Positions 43,522 to 52,838 are shown, counted from the first letter of the stretch. The stretch is DNA of 64,000 nucleotides from JALORV01 sp963766365 (GCA_963766365.1 CAVXZK010000003.1:62001-126000), one strand, 5' to 3'. Translations and numbers: made by a program. Notes: generated by a model not told the origin, from the sequence alone.

Positions 43522-43874
43522 GTGTACGCGATCGGCTTTGCCGATCGCACGTGCACCCTCGGCGGAACGCCAAGTCAGTCAGCTGCGCTCCGGAGCGGCC
43601 GCGCGCTACGCCGAGGGACAACCCCAGACACTCCACCCCGCGATGCACCTCATAGTGCCAGGCCTGCCTTTCCCTCCTCGCCGGGCGAGGAGGGCGCAGG
43701 GAGGAGCGCAACTTCCCCCTCGCGCGGCGAGGGGGCAGGGGGAGTGCCGTGCAGTTGAATGTCGGCGGAGCGCGCGGCCGCTCCGGAGCGCAGCCGACTG
43801 ATTCAAGCGCGCGCGTTAGGCGCGGCGCGCGTGCCGCTCCGAGTGCACGTGCGACCGCCTGCGGTCGCGTACAC
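43522..43874. repeat. Composite inverted-repeat element, about 353 bp
   Basis: The outer arms (43522-43556 and 43843-43874) are inverted copies that each also fold as a hairpin: GTGTACGCGATCGG...CGATCGCACGTGCAC against GTGTACGCGACCGC...GGTCGCACGTGCAC. Inner arms (about 43573-43613 and 43762-43801) match as inverted copies over about 39 bases with few differences, sharing CTGCGCTCCGGAGCGGCC. Between them are two more hairpins, CCCTCCTCG/CGAGGAGGG and CCCCCTCGC/GCGAGGGGG. The element fills the 401-base gap between uvrD and a membrane-protein gene. It codes nothing recognisable and looks like a non-autonomous or REP-type intergenic repeat. Confidence 0.75.
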
Positions 43875-43906
43875 GAGGAGCGCCCGACTCCCGTACATCC
43901 GCCGCG

Positions 43907-44704
43907 CTACATGGTCGGCGGCTCCGCCGGCGGTGAAGTCACCGAGCGCGGTTCCAGGACCGCGCGGTAGATCGGATACTGGGTTGAGTACGCGACGCTG
44001 GTCAGCACCAGCGCGATCGGCGCCAGCAGCATCGAGCCGAGCGCGGGCGATACCCCGAGCAGGTTCATCAGCATCGACGCGACCCACGACACGGCAAGGA
44101 CCAAGGCGCCGACCGCGAGGCCGAGCACGAGAAAGGGCCAGCGATTGCGCCAGCAGGCGAATAACGAGAAGAACATCGCCTTGCCGAGCGGCTGGCGATG
44201 CCACGCCACGAGCTGCGGAGAGAACCAGGTCAGCATCAGGATCGGCGTGTAGAGCAGGGTGGCGACGCCGATCGCATCCCAGGGCACATTGGAAGCCACC
44301 GAGGCCGCATCGACCTGACCTTCGATGACCTTCCAGTTGGCGAGCTCGTCACGCGCGAACAGCGTTGTCGCCACCACCATCAGCAGGATCAGGCCGGCGT
44401 GGACCAGGCCGAGCCTGAGCAGCGCGTTACGCTGCGGGCCCTTGAAGCCATCGATCAGCAGCGACGGCAGCGGCATCACATTGCGTTCGGCATCCCGGCC
44501 AGCGGCGGTGACGCCGAGCGTGCCGAACGGCACCAGCAGCGCCGCCAGCGGCAAGCCGACCAACGGAATGTTCGCGACGATCATCAGCGCCATCGAATAC
44601 AGGATGACGAGCGCGGTGAACGCGAATGCCTGGCGCCTGTAAAGGGCGAGTCCTTCGCGCAACCAGGACCATCCGGCCGACGCCGGCAGCGTTCTGACTT
44701 GCAT
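43907..44704 (-). CDS. BPSS1780-family membrane protein
   Basis: A 265-aa integral membrane protein with about six hydrophobic segments, for example LVILYSMALMIVANIPLVGL near residue 33 and FLVLGLAVGALVLAVSWVAS near residue 192. The N-terminus QVRTLPASAGWSWLREGLALYRRQ is typical of this betaproteobacterial family. Function is unknown. It lies 23 bases after thrB on the same strand. Confidence 0.85.
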   Translation of the reverse strand: MQVRTLPASAGWSWLREGLALYRRQAFAFTALVILYSMALMIVANIPLVGLPLAALLVPFGTLGVTAAGRDAERNVMPLPSLLIDGFKGPQRNALLRLGLVHAGLILLMVVATTLFARDELANWKVIEGQVDAASVASNVPWDAIGVATLLYTPILMLTWFSPQLVAWHRQPLGKAMFFSLFACWRNRWPFLVLGLAVGALVLAVSWVASMLMNLLGVSPALGSMLLAPIALVLTSVAYSTQYPIYRAVLEPRSVTSPPAEPPTM

Positions 44705-44727
44705 GGTCGGAGTTTATCGGCGCCGGG

Positions 44728-45708
44728 TCAGGCGGCAGTGGTGACCCACGGCAGGGTCGCATCGGCGATGCGGTGCTCGAGGATGCGTTCGAAATGCGTC
44801 GGGTCATGCGGCGTCAGCACTTGAGCGGGACGCGGCAGGTAGTAGTCATACAGGCGCGAGATCCAGAAGCGCAGCGCAGCGGCGCGAAGCACGGTGCGCC
44901 AGCACTCGTGCTCCTCTTCGGATAGGGGACGCACGGCGTTATAAGCGTCGACCATTGCCTGCGCGCGCGCCATGTCGAACGCGCCGGTCGCGAGATTTAT
45001 GCACCAGTCGTTCATCGTGACGGCGAGGTCGAACAGCCAGATCGAACAGCCGGCGAAGTAGAAGTCGATCAGGCCGCCGATCGATTCCCCGGTGCCGTCC
45101 TTGATGATCAGCACGTTGTCGCGGAACAGGTCGGCGTGGATCGGGCCGGCCGGCAGTCGTTCGAAGCGCGCGCTGCGGAAGAACGAATCCTGGTAGATGA
45201 GCTCGTCAGCCAGTCGGTGAAACAGCTCGTCAGGCACATGCGGCTCCAGCTTGGGCACGGACTCCTTCCACCAGCCGATGCCGCGCAGATGGGGCTGGAA
45301 CAGCGGAAAGTCAGCCCCGGCAAGGTGCATCTTCGCCAGCACAGTTCCCACCATTGCGCAGTGCCCCGCGGTCGGATTCACCACTGCTTTGCCCTCGAGA
45401 CGGGTGACGATGGCTGCGGGCTTGCCCTTGATCTCGGAGAGCAGCGCGCCACTGCGGTTCTCCTGGGGCGCCGGGACGGGCAGGCCGCGGCGCGCGAGAT
45501 GCCGCATCAGTTCGAGATAAAAAGGCAACTGCTTGAAGGTCAGGCGCTCGAAGATCGTCAGGACATAGCGCCCCTGGGTGGTTGTCAGGAAGAAGTTCGT
45601 GTTTTCGATGCCGGAGGCGATGCCCTGCAACTCGGCCAGCTCGCCGATGCTGAATTGCGTGAGGAAACTCGCGGCTTCGGCGCGAGTGAGCGCGGTGAAA
45701 ACGGCCAT
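44728..45708 (-). CDS. thrB: Homoserine kinase (ThrB2 / choline-kinase-like type)
   Basis: Phosphorylates homoserine in threonine synthesis. The 326-aa protein belongs to the aminoglycoside-phosphotransferase-fold class, not the GHMP class. The N-terminus is MAVFTALTRAEAASFLTQFSIG, the catalytic loop is PIHADLFRDNVLI (Asp in the HxD motif) and the metal-binding Asp is in GLIDFYFAG. The position beside the DUF2782 gene and polA matches other Betaproteobacteria. Confidence 0.93.
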   Translation of the reverse strand: MAVFTALTRAEAASFLTQFSIGELAELQGIASGIENTNFFLTTTQGRYVLTIFERLTFKQLPFYLELMRHLARRGLPVPAPQENRSGALLSEIKGKPAAIVTRLEGKAVVNPTAGHCAMVGTVLAKMHLAGADFPLFQPHLRGIGWWKESVPKLEPHVPDELFHRLADELIYQDSFFRSARFERLPAGPIHADLFRDNVLIIKDGTGESIGGLIDFYFAGCSIWLFDLAVTMNDWCINLATGAFDMARAQAMVDAYNAVRPLSEEEHECWRTVLRAAALRFWISRLYDYYLPRPAQVLTPHDPTHFERILEHRIADATLPWVTTAA

Positions 45709-45727
45709 TGAAGAAGGGGCCGACGAT

Positions 45728-46285
45728 CTAGCGGGGAGTGGACGAAGACGGTGGTGGTGGCAAGGCGGGAGCCGGCCGTTCTTCCGGGCGACCCCATTCA
45801 AAGGTGAAGAACTTCGGCACTGAAAGGCCCGATGAAGTCTCCGTTGCGGACGTCGGCTGCCGACCTTCGCGGTTGGTGATCGTATAGGTGCGGCCGGTGA
45901 GCGCGGGCGTCACGCGGATCTCGCTGATCCGGTTGGACGTGCGTATCTGTTCAATGCGGGTCCGTGGCTCGTCCGCCGGCGGCGGCGCTTTGGCGTCGGC
46001 CGCGGAAGGCACGAGATCGGCACGGGTGGGGCCACTGGGCGGTCGCGATGCTTCGTCGGCTTCAAGCGCCTGCCGCTCGGCCGCGGGAAGTTCGATCCGC
46101 GGGCGCGGTGCGCTGGCTGCGGCAGCAGGCTTGGCCGGCGCCGCGGTTGTCTGTGCGGCAGGACCGGCGCCGGGTGCCTGGGCGGTGCCTTGCGCCACCA
46201 CCGGCATGGCCATGCAACCCGCGAGCGCGAGCGCCGCGGGCTTCAGGAGGCTGCGACAGTCATGACGCGAGGATGTGGATCGCAT
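45728..46285 (-). CDS. DUF2782 domain protein
   Basis: A 185-aa exported protein. A signal peptide (about residues 1-33, LALAGCMAMPVVAQG) precedes a long Ala/Pro/Thr-rich spacer to about residue 105. The C-terminal DUF2782 domain follows (RIEQIRTSNRISEIRVTPA and GLSVPKFFTFEWG). Its function is not known. ATG at 46285 was chosen; 46294 is an alternative. The domain normally stands alone as a roughly 100-aa protein, so the low-complexity spacer is longer than usual. Confidence 0.82.
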   Translation of the reverse strand: MRSTSSRHDCRSLLKPAALALAGCMAMPVVAQGTAQAPGAGPAAQTTAAPAKPAAAASAPRPRIELPAAERQALEADEASRPPSGPTRADLVPSAADAKAPPPADEPRTRIEQIRTSNRISEIRVTPALTGRTYTITNREGRQPTSATETSSGLSVPKFFTFEWGRPEERPAPALPPPPSSSTPR

Positions 46286-46349
46286 GGAAAGCATTCTAAC
46301 CGTGCCTCTGGGGACGCTGCCTCTGCACCGTTCCTGAGCGCGCTGATTC

Positions 46350-47042
46350 CTAGAGATAAAGCAACTGTTCGCGCTCGGTCGCGCTCTGCTCGAAGCCGCG
46401 CGCGTCGTAGAACTCGAACAGCGCATTGACGACCGAGTCACTGTCATCGACGACGCGCATCATCCCGAGATCAGTGTCGCTGATCATGCCTGCAGCGGCG
46501 ACGGTATCCTGCAGCCACTGCAGCAGTCCGTTCCAGAAGGCGGAGCCCACCAGTACGACCGGCATCTTCCTTCCCTTGCCGGTCTGCATCAGCGTCAACG
46601 CTTCGGAGAGTTCATCGATCGTGCCGAAGCCGCCCGGCATCACGACATAGGCGGCGGCGTATTTGACGAAAGCCACCTTGCGGGCAAAGAAGTGGCGGAA
46701 CCGCAGCGAGATGTCCTGATACGGATTGCCGTGCTGCTCGAACGGCAGCTCGATATTCAGGCCGACCGAGGGCGAGGCACCCTCGAAGGCGCCCCGGTTG
46801 GCCGCTTCCATGATGCCCGGGCCGCCGCCGCTGATGACCGCAAAGCCGGCGTCTGAGAGCTTGCGCGCGATCTCGACAGCCAGTTCGTAGTTCGGCGTGC
46901 CCGGAGCGGTGCGTGCGCTGCCGAAGATGGAGACCGCCGGGCGGATCTCCGACAGCCGCTCGGTCGCTTCAACGAACTCTGAAATAATGCCCCAAAGCTG
47001 CCATGACTCCCGGGCCTTCTGGCTGGTGGCGCGCTCCGGCAT
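46350..47042 (-). CDS. LOG family protein (TIGR00730)
   Basis: A 230-aa Rossmann-like protein of the LOG/lysine-decarboxylase-like family. GGGPGIMEAANRGA (about residues 73-86) and PGGFGTIDELSEALTLMQ are the nucleotide-binding and catalytic motifs of cytokinin-riboside-monophosphate phosphoribohydrolases; in bacteria they probably hydrolyse nucleoside monophosphates such as AMP. ATG at 47042 is used, but an upstream GTG near 47085 (V-L-D-H-R-K) could be the start. It is divergent from polA. Confidence 0.9.
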   Translation of the reverse strand: MPERATSQKARESWQLWGIISEFVEATERLSEIRPAVSIFGSARTAPGTPNYELAVEIARKLSDAGFAVISGGGPGIMEAANRGAFEGASPSVGLNIELPFEQHGNPYQDISLRFRHFFARKVAFVKYAAAYVVMPGGFGTIDELSEALTLMQTGKGRKMPVVLVGSAFWNGLLQWLQDTVAAAGMISDTDLGMMRVVDDSDSVVNALFEFYDARGFEQSATEREQLLYL

Positions 47043-47099
47043 CGTGACTGCACGCAGGCTGGGAATGTTCTTGCGGTGGTCGAGCACTTTCAGTCCTCC

Positions 47100-49823
47100 A
47101 TGAAAACTCTGTTGCTGCTCGATGGTTCGAGCTACCTCTATCGCGCTTATCACGCGCTGCCGGACCTGCGTACGGCGGCGGGTGAACCGACGGGCGCGAT
47201 CCGCGGATTCATTTCAATGTTGCGCACGCTGCGCCAGCAGGTGCCGGCGGACTACATCGCCTGCGTGTTCGATGCGAAGGGTAAGACCTTTCGCGACGAC
47301 CTGTACGCGGAATACAAGGCAAATCGGGCCGCCATGCCGGACGATCTGGTGGCACAGATCGAGCCGATTCATGCGGCGGTGCGGGCGCTCGGCTGGCCGG
47401 TGGTCGAAATCGAGGGCATCGAGGCCGACGACGTGATCGGCACGCTGGCGCGGCAGGCCAGCGAGCATGGATTGCGCACTGTGATCTCCACCGGCGACAA
47501 GGACCTCGCGCAGCTGGTCGATGGGCACATTACGCTGGTGAACACGATGAGCGGCGAAACGCTCGATGTGCCGGGCGTGTCGGCCAAGTTCGGCGTGCCG
47601 CCGGCCCGGATCGTCGATTACCTGACGCTGGTCGGCGACAGTGTCGACAACGTTCCTGGTGTGGACAAGGTCGGTCCAAAGACTGCCGCCAAGTGGCTGC
47701 AGACCTACGGCTCGCTCGACGCGCTGGTGCAACGTGCCGACCAGATCACCGGGGTCGTTGGCGAGAACCTGCGCAAGGCGCTGCCGTGGCTGCCGACGGC
47801 GCGCACGCTGGTGACGATCAAGACCGACTGCGACCTGTCTTCCCATGTCCCCTCGATCAGTGCGCTTGCGGTCCGCGATGAGGACGCCGAGCGCCTGCGT
47901 GAGCTCTATCGGCGCTACGAGTTCAAGTCCTGGCTGCGGGAGATCGAGGCCGCGGCGACAGTTGCCCTCTCGGACCCGCCGCCGGACGCTGGCGCAGTCG
48001 CGGCGCCCGGGCGTGACACCCGCACGCAGTACGAGATGGTGACGACGCGCGCGCAGCTCGACGACTGGCTGCAGCGCATCGGGGTTGCGGATCTCACCTG
48101 CATCGACACCGAAACGACTTCGCTCGATCCGATGGCAGCGCGGCTGGTCGGCATTTCGCTGTCGGTGGAACCGCTGAAGGCCTGCTACATCCCGCTGGCT
48201 CACCGCTACGCCGGAGTGCCGGAGCAGCTGCCGTTCGAAGACACGATGGCGGCGCTGCGGCCCTGGCTCGAAAGTCCGCACCATCGCAAGGTCGGGCAGC
48301 ACCTGAAGTACGACACGCATGTGTTTGCCAACCATGGCGTGCATCTCGCCGGCGTGGCGCACGACACGCTGCTCGAATCGTACGTTCTGGAGGCACACCG
48401 CAACCATGACATGGATTCGCTCGCGGAGCGGCACCTCGGGCGCAGGACGCTGACCTATACCGAAGTCTGCGGCAAGGGTGCGAACCAGTTGTGCTTCGAT
48501 GAAGTGGCGCTCGACCGCGCGACCGACTACGCCGCGGAGGATGCCGAAGTCACGCTGGCGCTGCACCACGCGCTCTGGCCGCAGATCGAGCCGAACGAAA
48601 AGCTGCGTGCGGTCTACGAGGACATCGAGTTGCCGGTGGCGCAGGTGCTGTTCCGCATGGAGCGCACAGGCGTGCTGATAGACCGCGCCAAGCTCGAGGA
48701 GCAAAGCCGGCAGCTGGCACAGCGCATCGGCGAGCTCGAGCAGGAGTCGATCCAGCTCGCCGGCCAGCCGTTCAACCTCGGCAGTCCGAAGCAGATCGGC
48801 GAGATCCTGTTTGGGCAATTGAAGCTGCCGGTAGTGAAGAAGACCGCCAGCGGCGCGCCGTCGACCGACGAGGAGGTGCTGGAAAAGCTGGCGGAGGACT
48901 ATCCGCTGCCCAAGCTGCTGCTCGAGCACCGGGGACTGTCGAAGCTGAAGTCGACCTACTGCGACAAGTTGCCGGCGAATGCCGATGCCAGCGGCCGCGT
49001 GCACACCCACTACGGCCAGGCGATCGCCGTGACCGGACGTCTGTCGTCGTCGGACCCGAACCTGCAGAACATTCCGATCCGCACGGCCGAAGGCCGGCGC
49101 ATCCGCGAGGCCTTCATCGCCCCGCCGGCGCACCGCATCGTCTCGGCGGACTACTCGCAGATCGAGCTGCGCATCATGGCGCACATCTCGGAGGACACCG
49201 GCCTGCTGGAGGCGTTTTCAAAGGGCGAGGACATCCACCGCGCCACCGCGTCCGAGGTCTTCGGGGTCCCGGTGGGCGAAGTGACGAGCGAGCAGCGGCG
49301 CTATGCGAAAGTCATCAACTTCGGGCTCATCTACGGCATGAGCGCGTTCGGCCTGGCGTCGAACCTCGGCATTGAGCGCGAGGCGGCCAGGAGCTACATC
49401 GACCGCTACTTCATGCGCTACCCGGGCGTAGCGAAGTACATGGAGTCGACGCGCGCGCTGGCCAAACGCCAGGGCTACGTCGAAACGGTGTTCGGCCGGA
49501 GGCTGTGGCTGCCGGAGATCAATTCACCCAACGGACCGCGTCGTGGTGCCGCCGAGCGCGCTGCGATCAACGCACCGATGCAAGGCACTGCGGCCGACCT
49601 GATCAAGCTGGCGATGATCGCCGTCGATCGATGGCTCCGCGAGTCCGCGCTGGGGTCGCGCCTGGTCATGCAGGTGCACGACGAACTGGTGCTCGAGGTG
49701 CCCGACGCCGAGGAGGCGCTGGTGCGCGAGCGCCTGCCCGCGTTGATGGCCCAGGTGGCGGAGCTGCGCGTGCCGCTGCTCGTGGACCTGGGCGTCGGCG
49801 ACAACTGGGACGAAGCGCACTGA
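47100..49823 (+). CDS. polA: DNA polymerase I
   Basis: A 907-aa polymerase for Okazaki-fragment processing and repair. Residues 1-290 form the 5'-3' exonuclease (LLLLDGSSYLYRAYHALPDL, EADDVIGTLA). Residues about 325-510 are the 3'-5' exonuclease with the DTE motif in CIDTETTSLDP, so proofreading looks active. The polymerase domain has SADYSQIELRI (motif A), RRYAKVINFGLIYG (motif B) and MQVHDELVLEV (motif C). ATG at 47100 matches the family start. Confidence 0.97.
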   Translation: MKTLLLLDGSSYLYRAYHALPDLRTAAGEPTGAIRGFISMLRTLRQQVPADYIACVFDAKGKTFRDDLYAEYKANRAAMPDDLVAQIEPIHAAVRALGWPVVEIEGIEADDVIGTLARQASEHGLRTVISTGDKDLAQLVDGHITLVNTMSGETLDVPGVSAKFGVPPARIVDYLTLVGDSVDNVPGVDKVGPKTAAKWLQTYGSLDALVQRADQITGVVGENLRKALPWLPTARTLVTIKTDCDLSSHVPSISALAVRDEDAERLRELYRRYEFKSWLREIEAAATVALSDPPPDAGAVAAPGRDTRTQYEMVTTRAQLDDWLQRIGVADLTCIDTETTSLDPMAARLVGISLSVEPLKACYIPLAHRYAGVPEQLPFEDTMAALRPWLESPHHRKVGQHLKYDTHVFANHGVHLAGVAHDTLLESYVLEAHRNHDMDSLAERHLGRRTLTYTEVCGKGANQLCFDEVALDRATDYAAEDAEVTLALHHALWPQIEPNEKLRAVYEDIELPVAQVLFRMERTGVLIDRAKLEEQSRQLAQRIGELEQESIQLAGQPFNLGSPKQIGEILFGQLKLPVVKKTASGAPSTDEEVLEKLAEDYPLPKLLLEHRGLSKLKSTYCDKLPANADASGRVHTHYGQAIAVTGRLSSSDPNLQNIPIRTAEGRRIREAFIAPPAHRIVSADYSQIELRIMAHISEDTGLLEAFSKGEDIHRATASEVFGVPVGEVTSEQRRYAKVINFGLIYGMSAFGLASNLGIEREAARSYIDRYFMRYPGVAKYMESTRALAKRQGYVETVFGRRLWLPEINSPNGPRRGAAERAAINAPMQGTAADLIKLAMIAVDRWLRESALGSRLVMQVHDELVLEVPDAEEALVRERLPALMAQVAELRVPLLVDLGVGDNWDEAH

Positions 49824-49869
49824 GGAAGCGGCCGCGACCGGTCCGCGCGACGGCACGACGACGCGGAAA

Positions 49870-50613
49870 TCACGCCAGCATCTTGGCGCCGGCGATCAGC
49901 AGCACTGCAGCGAGCGCCAGACGCAGCGCCCTGTGGCCGAGGCGTCGCGAGCCGTAGGTTGCGCCGATGAAGCCGCCGACGACGACGGCCGCGACCCAGT
50001 AGGGCAGCGCCTCCGGCAGCGTTGGCTGGCGACTCAGCAAGCCGAGGAGCCCGGCCACCGAGTTCACCAGGATGAAGGCTGCCGTCGGCGCTGCGCTTTC
50101 ACGCACTGTCGCCCAGCCGGTCAGTACCAGCAGCGGGCTCAGGAAGATGCCGCCACCGACACCGGTCAATCCCGAAAGCAGCCCGATTGCCGCGCCGAGG
50201 GTGAGGGCCAGCCACCACGGCGGTGGCCGCCGCGCCGGGCGCGAGCTTCCGCGTTCGCTCATCGCGTCGTGGAACAGTCGGGCGGCCGAGAACAGCAGCA
50301 CGATGCCGACCAGTACGCCGAACCACGCGACCGGCAGCTGCGTGCGGCCGCCGACGAACGCCATCGGCATGGCACTCACGGCAAACGGCAGGAACAGGCG
50401 CCAGGCGAAGCCGCCGGCTCTCGCGAACTTGTACAGCGATATGGAGGACACCGCGACGTTCATTACTAGCGCAGTGGGGCGCATGATCGCGGCTGGCACG
50501 CTCGCCAGTCCCATGGCCGCCAGGTAACCCGACGCGCCGCCATGGCCGACGGACGAGTACAGAACTGCTGCCGCGAAGAACAGCGCAGCGAGTAGCGCGT
50601 CCTGCGCGGTCAC
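49870..50613 (-). CDS. TauE/SafE family anion permease (second copy)
   Basis: A 247-aa TSUP-family membrane protein with about eight hydrophobic segments. The repeat motif GLLSGLTGVGGGIFLSPLLVL is near residue 143, and the N-terminal repeat SSVGHGGASGYLAAMGL is less canonical. It differs from the TSUP protein at 7.3 kb, so the two are not recent duplicates. Substrate is unknown. It is convergent with polA. Confidence 0.9.
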   Translation of the reverse strand: MTAQDALLAALFFAAAVLYSSVGHGGASGYLAAMGLASVPAAIMRPTALVMNVAVSSISLYKFARAGGFAWRLFLPFAVSAMPMAFVGGRTQLPVAWFGVLVGIVLLFSAARLFHDAMSERGSSRPARRPPPWWLALTLGAAIGLLSGLTGVGGGIFLSPLLVLTGWATVRESAAPTAAFILVNSVAGLLGLLSRQPTLPEALPYWVAAVVVGGFIGATYGSRRLGHRALRLALAAVLLIAGAKMLA

Positions 50614-50645
50614 GGCAGCTCAGCGAAGCAGGTCAGTGCGGCAAA

Positions 50646-51152
50646 TCAGCGCAGCAGGTAACCCACCGGGCGCCAGGCGCCGGACTGCAGCATCACGGTG
50701 ACGACCTCTTCACTTGCAGGATTCTTCTCGAAGTCGCTGGCAAAACGGACCATGACGTACTCGCCTTCCGGCGCTCCGGGAATCGAAGCGCGGTACGCGG
50801 TACCGGTCGGCGTCCGCGACTTGAACGCACCGAATTCGGATCGGTTCTTTGGCACCCCGTCGACCCACTGCTGGCGCGTGACGCGCTCGCGGAACGCCGA
50901 CGCGGACTCGTCCCAGGCTTTGCCGTACTCGGCGCCGTCGATGAGCTTGAGCCATTCGCCGGCGGCCTTGGCGGCGGCGGCTTCCTTGGCGGCCGTAGCG
51001 GGATCGGCGGCGGGTGCCGCTGGCGCTGCTGGAGCCGTCGGTGCGCCCAGTGGTCGGCTCAGGCCGCCGCCCATGTCGGCAGGCGGCTTGAGCTGGGCTT
51101 GCGCGGCGCCGGCACCAAAAGCGAGAACAAGGAACAAGGCACGAAGACGCAT
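50646..51152 (-). CDS. DUF4019 domain protein
   Basis: A 168-aa exported protein. The signal peptide ends AAQA (about residue 20), an Ala/Pro-rich linker follows, and the DUF4019 domain occupies about residues 62-168 (AAGEWLKLIDGAEYGKAWDE, RVTRQQWVDGV, FASDFEKNPASEEVVTVML). The domain resembles NTF2-like folds; its function is unknown. ATG at 51152 starts the signal peptide. It ends the scpA side of this minus-strand run. Confidence 0.85.
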   Translation of the reverse strand: MRLRALFLVLAFGAGAAQAQLKPPADMGGGLSRPLGAPTAPAAPAAPAADPATAAKEAAAAKAAGEWLKLIDGAEYGKAWDESASAFRERVTRQQWVDGVPKNRSEFGAFKSRTPTGTAYRASIPGAPEGEYVMVRFASDFEKNPASEEVVTVMLQSGAWRPVGYLLR

Positions 51153-51188
51153 GACGATCCTTTTTGCGACGGCGAACCGCAACACCGT

Positions 51189-52070
51189 TCAGGTCGGCGT
51201 GTAGGCGAGACGCACGTAAATGGGGGCGAACGGAGTCGCCTGGGTGATTTCGATCAGCGCTTCGCGCGCGAGTTCCAGCAGCGCGAGGAAGTGCACGATC
51301 GCCACCGGTGCGCCACGGCGCGGGTCGAAGAGGTCGGCAAACTCGACGAAGCGCGTGTTCTGCAGCCGGCGCAGGATGAAGCTCATGTGCTCGCGCACCG
51401 ACAGTTCTTCGCGGGCGATCCGGTGGTGCGCGTGCAGCTTGGCACGCTTCAGCACGTCGACCCAGGCGTCGCGCAGGTCGATGACGTTGACGTCGGGGAA
51501 GCGCCGCTCCATCGTCTGCTCGATGGTCACCATGACGCGCACGAAGTCACGGCCCAGGCGGGGCAGCTGATCGAGCTGCTGCGCGGCCAGCTTGATGCGC
51601 TCGTATTCGAGCAGTCGGCGCACGAGTTCCGCACGTGGGTCCTCGACTTCTTCGCCGGTGTCGGCCTTGCGCAGCGGCAGCAGCATGCGCGACTTGATTT
51701 CGATGAGCAGCGCTGCCATCAGCAGGTACTCGGCGGCAAGCTCCAGGTTCTTTTCGCGGATCTGGTCGATGTACGCCAGGTACTGCACTGTCAGCGGCGC
51801 CATCGGAATGTCGAGCACGTTGAAGTGCTGCTTGCGGATCAGGTACAGCAGCAGGTCCAGCGGGCCCTCGAAGGCCTCGAGAAAGATTTCGAGCGCGTCG
51901 GGCGGGATGTACAGGTCATCCGGCAGCCGGAACAGCGGCTCGCCATAGAGGCGGGCCAGCGCCACGCCGTCGACGACGTCGGGCGTCAGGTCCGCCGCTG
52001 CAGCCAGCACGACGGCGTCATCGTCTGCCTGCGCCGCGGGGTCGTGCGCGTGGGGATTCGCGGGGGTCAA
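51189..52070 (-). CDS. scpA: Segregation and condensation protein A
   Basis: A 293-aa kleisin that joins SMC and ScpB in chromosome condensation. The core begins LEAFEGPLDLLLYLIRKQHFNVLDI (about residues 65-89), then AAEYLLMAALLIEIKSRMLLP, and ends with a winged-helix domain. The start is TTG directly after the TAG of the DUF3460 gene; residues 1-40 are low-complexity, so a later start is possible. scpB and smc are not in the window. Confidence 0.92.
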   Translation of the reverse strand: MTPANPHAHDPAAQADDDAVVLAAAADLTPDVVDGVALARLYGEPLFRLPDDLYIPPDALEIFLEAFEGPLDLLLYLIRKQHFNVLDIPMAPLTVQYLAYIDQIREKNLELAAEYLLMAALLIEIKSRMLLPLRKADTGEEVEDPRAELVRRLLEYERIKLAAQQLDQLPRLGRDFVRVMVTIEQTMERRFPDVNVIDLRDAWVDVLKRAKLHAHHRIAREELSVREHMSFILRRLQNTRFVEFADLFDPRRGAPVAIVHFLALLELAREALIEITQATPFAPIYVRLAYTPT

Positions 52071-52265
52071 CTACTTCGCCTTGGGCTGGTAGACATAAGC
52101 CGGCTGCGCGAGCCCGGACTCGCGGAAACGGCGGTACATGTCCGGATCCATGCGCTTGTCCCACCAGATCGCGCGGCCTTTCTTCTGGCCGGGCTCGATA
52201 TTCGGATCTGCTTCCTTCATTTCGCGCAGGAAGCGCCCGATTTCGGACTCGTAGTTGGCGGACAT
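52071..52265 (-). CDS. DUF3460 family small protein
   Basis: A 64-aa protein, MSANYESEIGRFLREMKEAD onward, with WWDKRMDPDMYRRFRES, which matches the betaproteobacterial DUF3460 family throughout. Function is unknown. It immediately precedes scpA on the same strand with no intergenic base, as often seen in the group. Confidence 0.88.
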   Translation of the reverse strand: MSANYESEIGRFLREMKEADPNIEPGQKKGRAIWWDKRMDPDMYRRFRESGLAQPAYVYQPKAK

Positions 52266-52328
52266 GCGGTGGCAGCGGCAGGTTGTGTAATCTGGAGCGG
52301 CGAAGTTTACGCGAGCGGGGATGGCGAC

Positions 52329-52826
52329 ATGGTTCGATGGCTGATGAGCTTGGGTGCGCTGGTGGCGGTCGCCGCGTGCGACCCGAGTGGGCAGGTTGTC
52401 GAGGACCTGCGTCTGACGCGACTCAAGGTCGGCGAGTCGACCGAGCAGGACGTGCGCAAGCTGTTCGGCAATCCGTATGCGGTCCGCGATGTCGATGGTG
52501 GAAAAGGGCTCGTGTATCCGCTCGGCCCCGAAGGCGTGCATACCTTGTTGATCAAGATCGGTCCGGATGGCAGGTACCAGGGCCGCGAGGATCTGCTGAC
52601 TCGAGCCAACTTCCAGCGCATCAGCGCCGGCATGAAGCGAACCGACGTGCTGCCGGTGCTCGGTCCGCCCGGGCGCACCCAGGAATACAAGCTGAAGGAG
52701 GAGACCGCGTGGGAATGGCGCTTCAAGGATGGCGCCGTGGAGCGCGTTTTCGTCGTGATGTTCAACGCCGCAGGGCAAGTGGTCTCGACGGCGGTTGAGG
52801 AGCCTCCGCGCATCGGCGGCGGCTGA
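52329..52826 (+). CDS. BamE/SmpA-like lipoprotein
   Basis: A 165-aa lipoprotein with a signal peptide and lipobox VAAC (Cys about residue 17). It appears to contain two short SmpA/BamE-like repeats, LRLTRLKVGESTEQDVRKLFGNP (kept here in short form: KVGESTEQDVRKLFG) and RISAGMKRTDVLPVLGPPG, each the helix-turn followed by strands of the BamE fold. It could act in outer-membrane assembly or as another envelope factor. It is convergent with the hyfI-like gene, 12 bases apart. This is a second BamE-fold protein besides the frameshifted bamE at 17.5 kb. Confidence 0.78.
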   Translation: MVRWLMSLGALVAVAACDPSGQVVEDLRLTRLKVGESTEQDVRKLFGNPYAVRDVDGGKGLVYPLGPEGVHTLLIKIGPDGRYQGREDLLTRANFQRISAGMKRTDVLPVLGPPGRTQEYKLKEETAWEWRFKDGAVERVFVVMFNAAGQVVSTAVEEPPRIGGG

Positions 52827-52838
52827 CCCGGCGGAGTT

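Noticed and set aside
41283..43556. A 757-codon minus-strand open frame opposite uvrD
   Set aside because: It is antisense to a clear UvrD helicase in codon register and has shadow-type composition; long antisense frames are expected at this GC content.
7274..50613. The two TauE/SafE genes as a recent duplication
   Set aside because: Their sequences differ widely outside the family glycine motifs, so they are distant paralogues.
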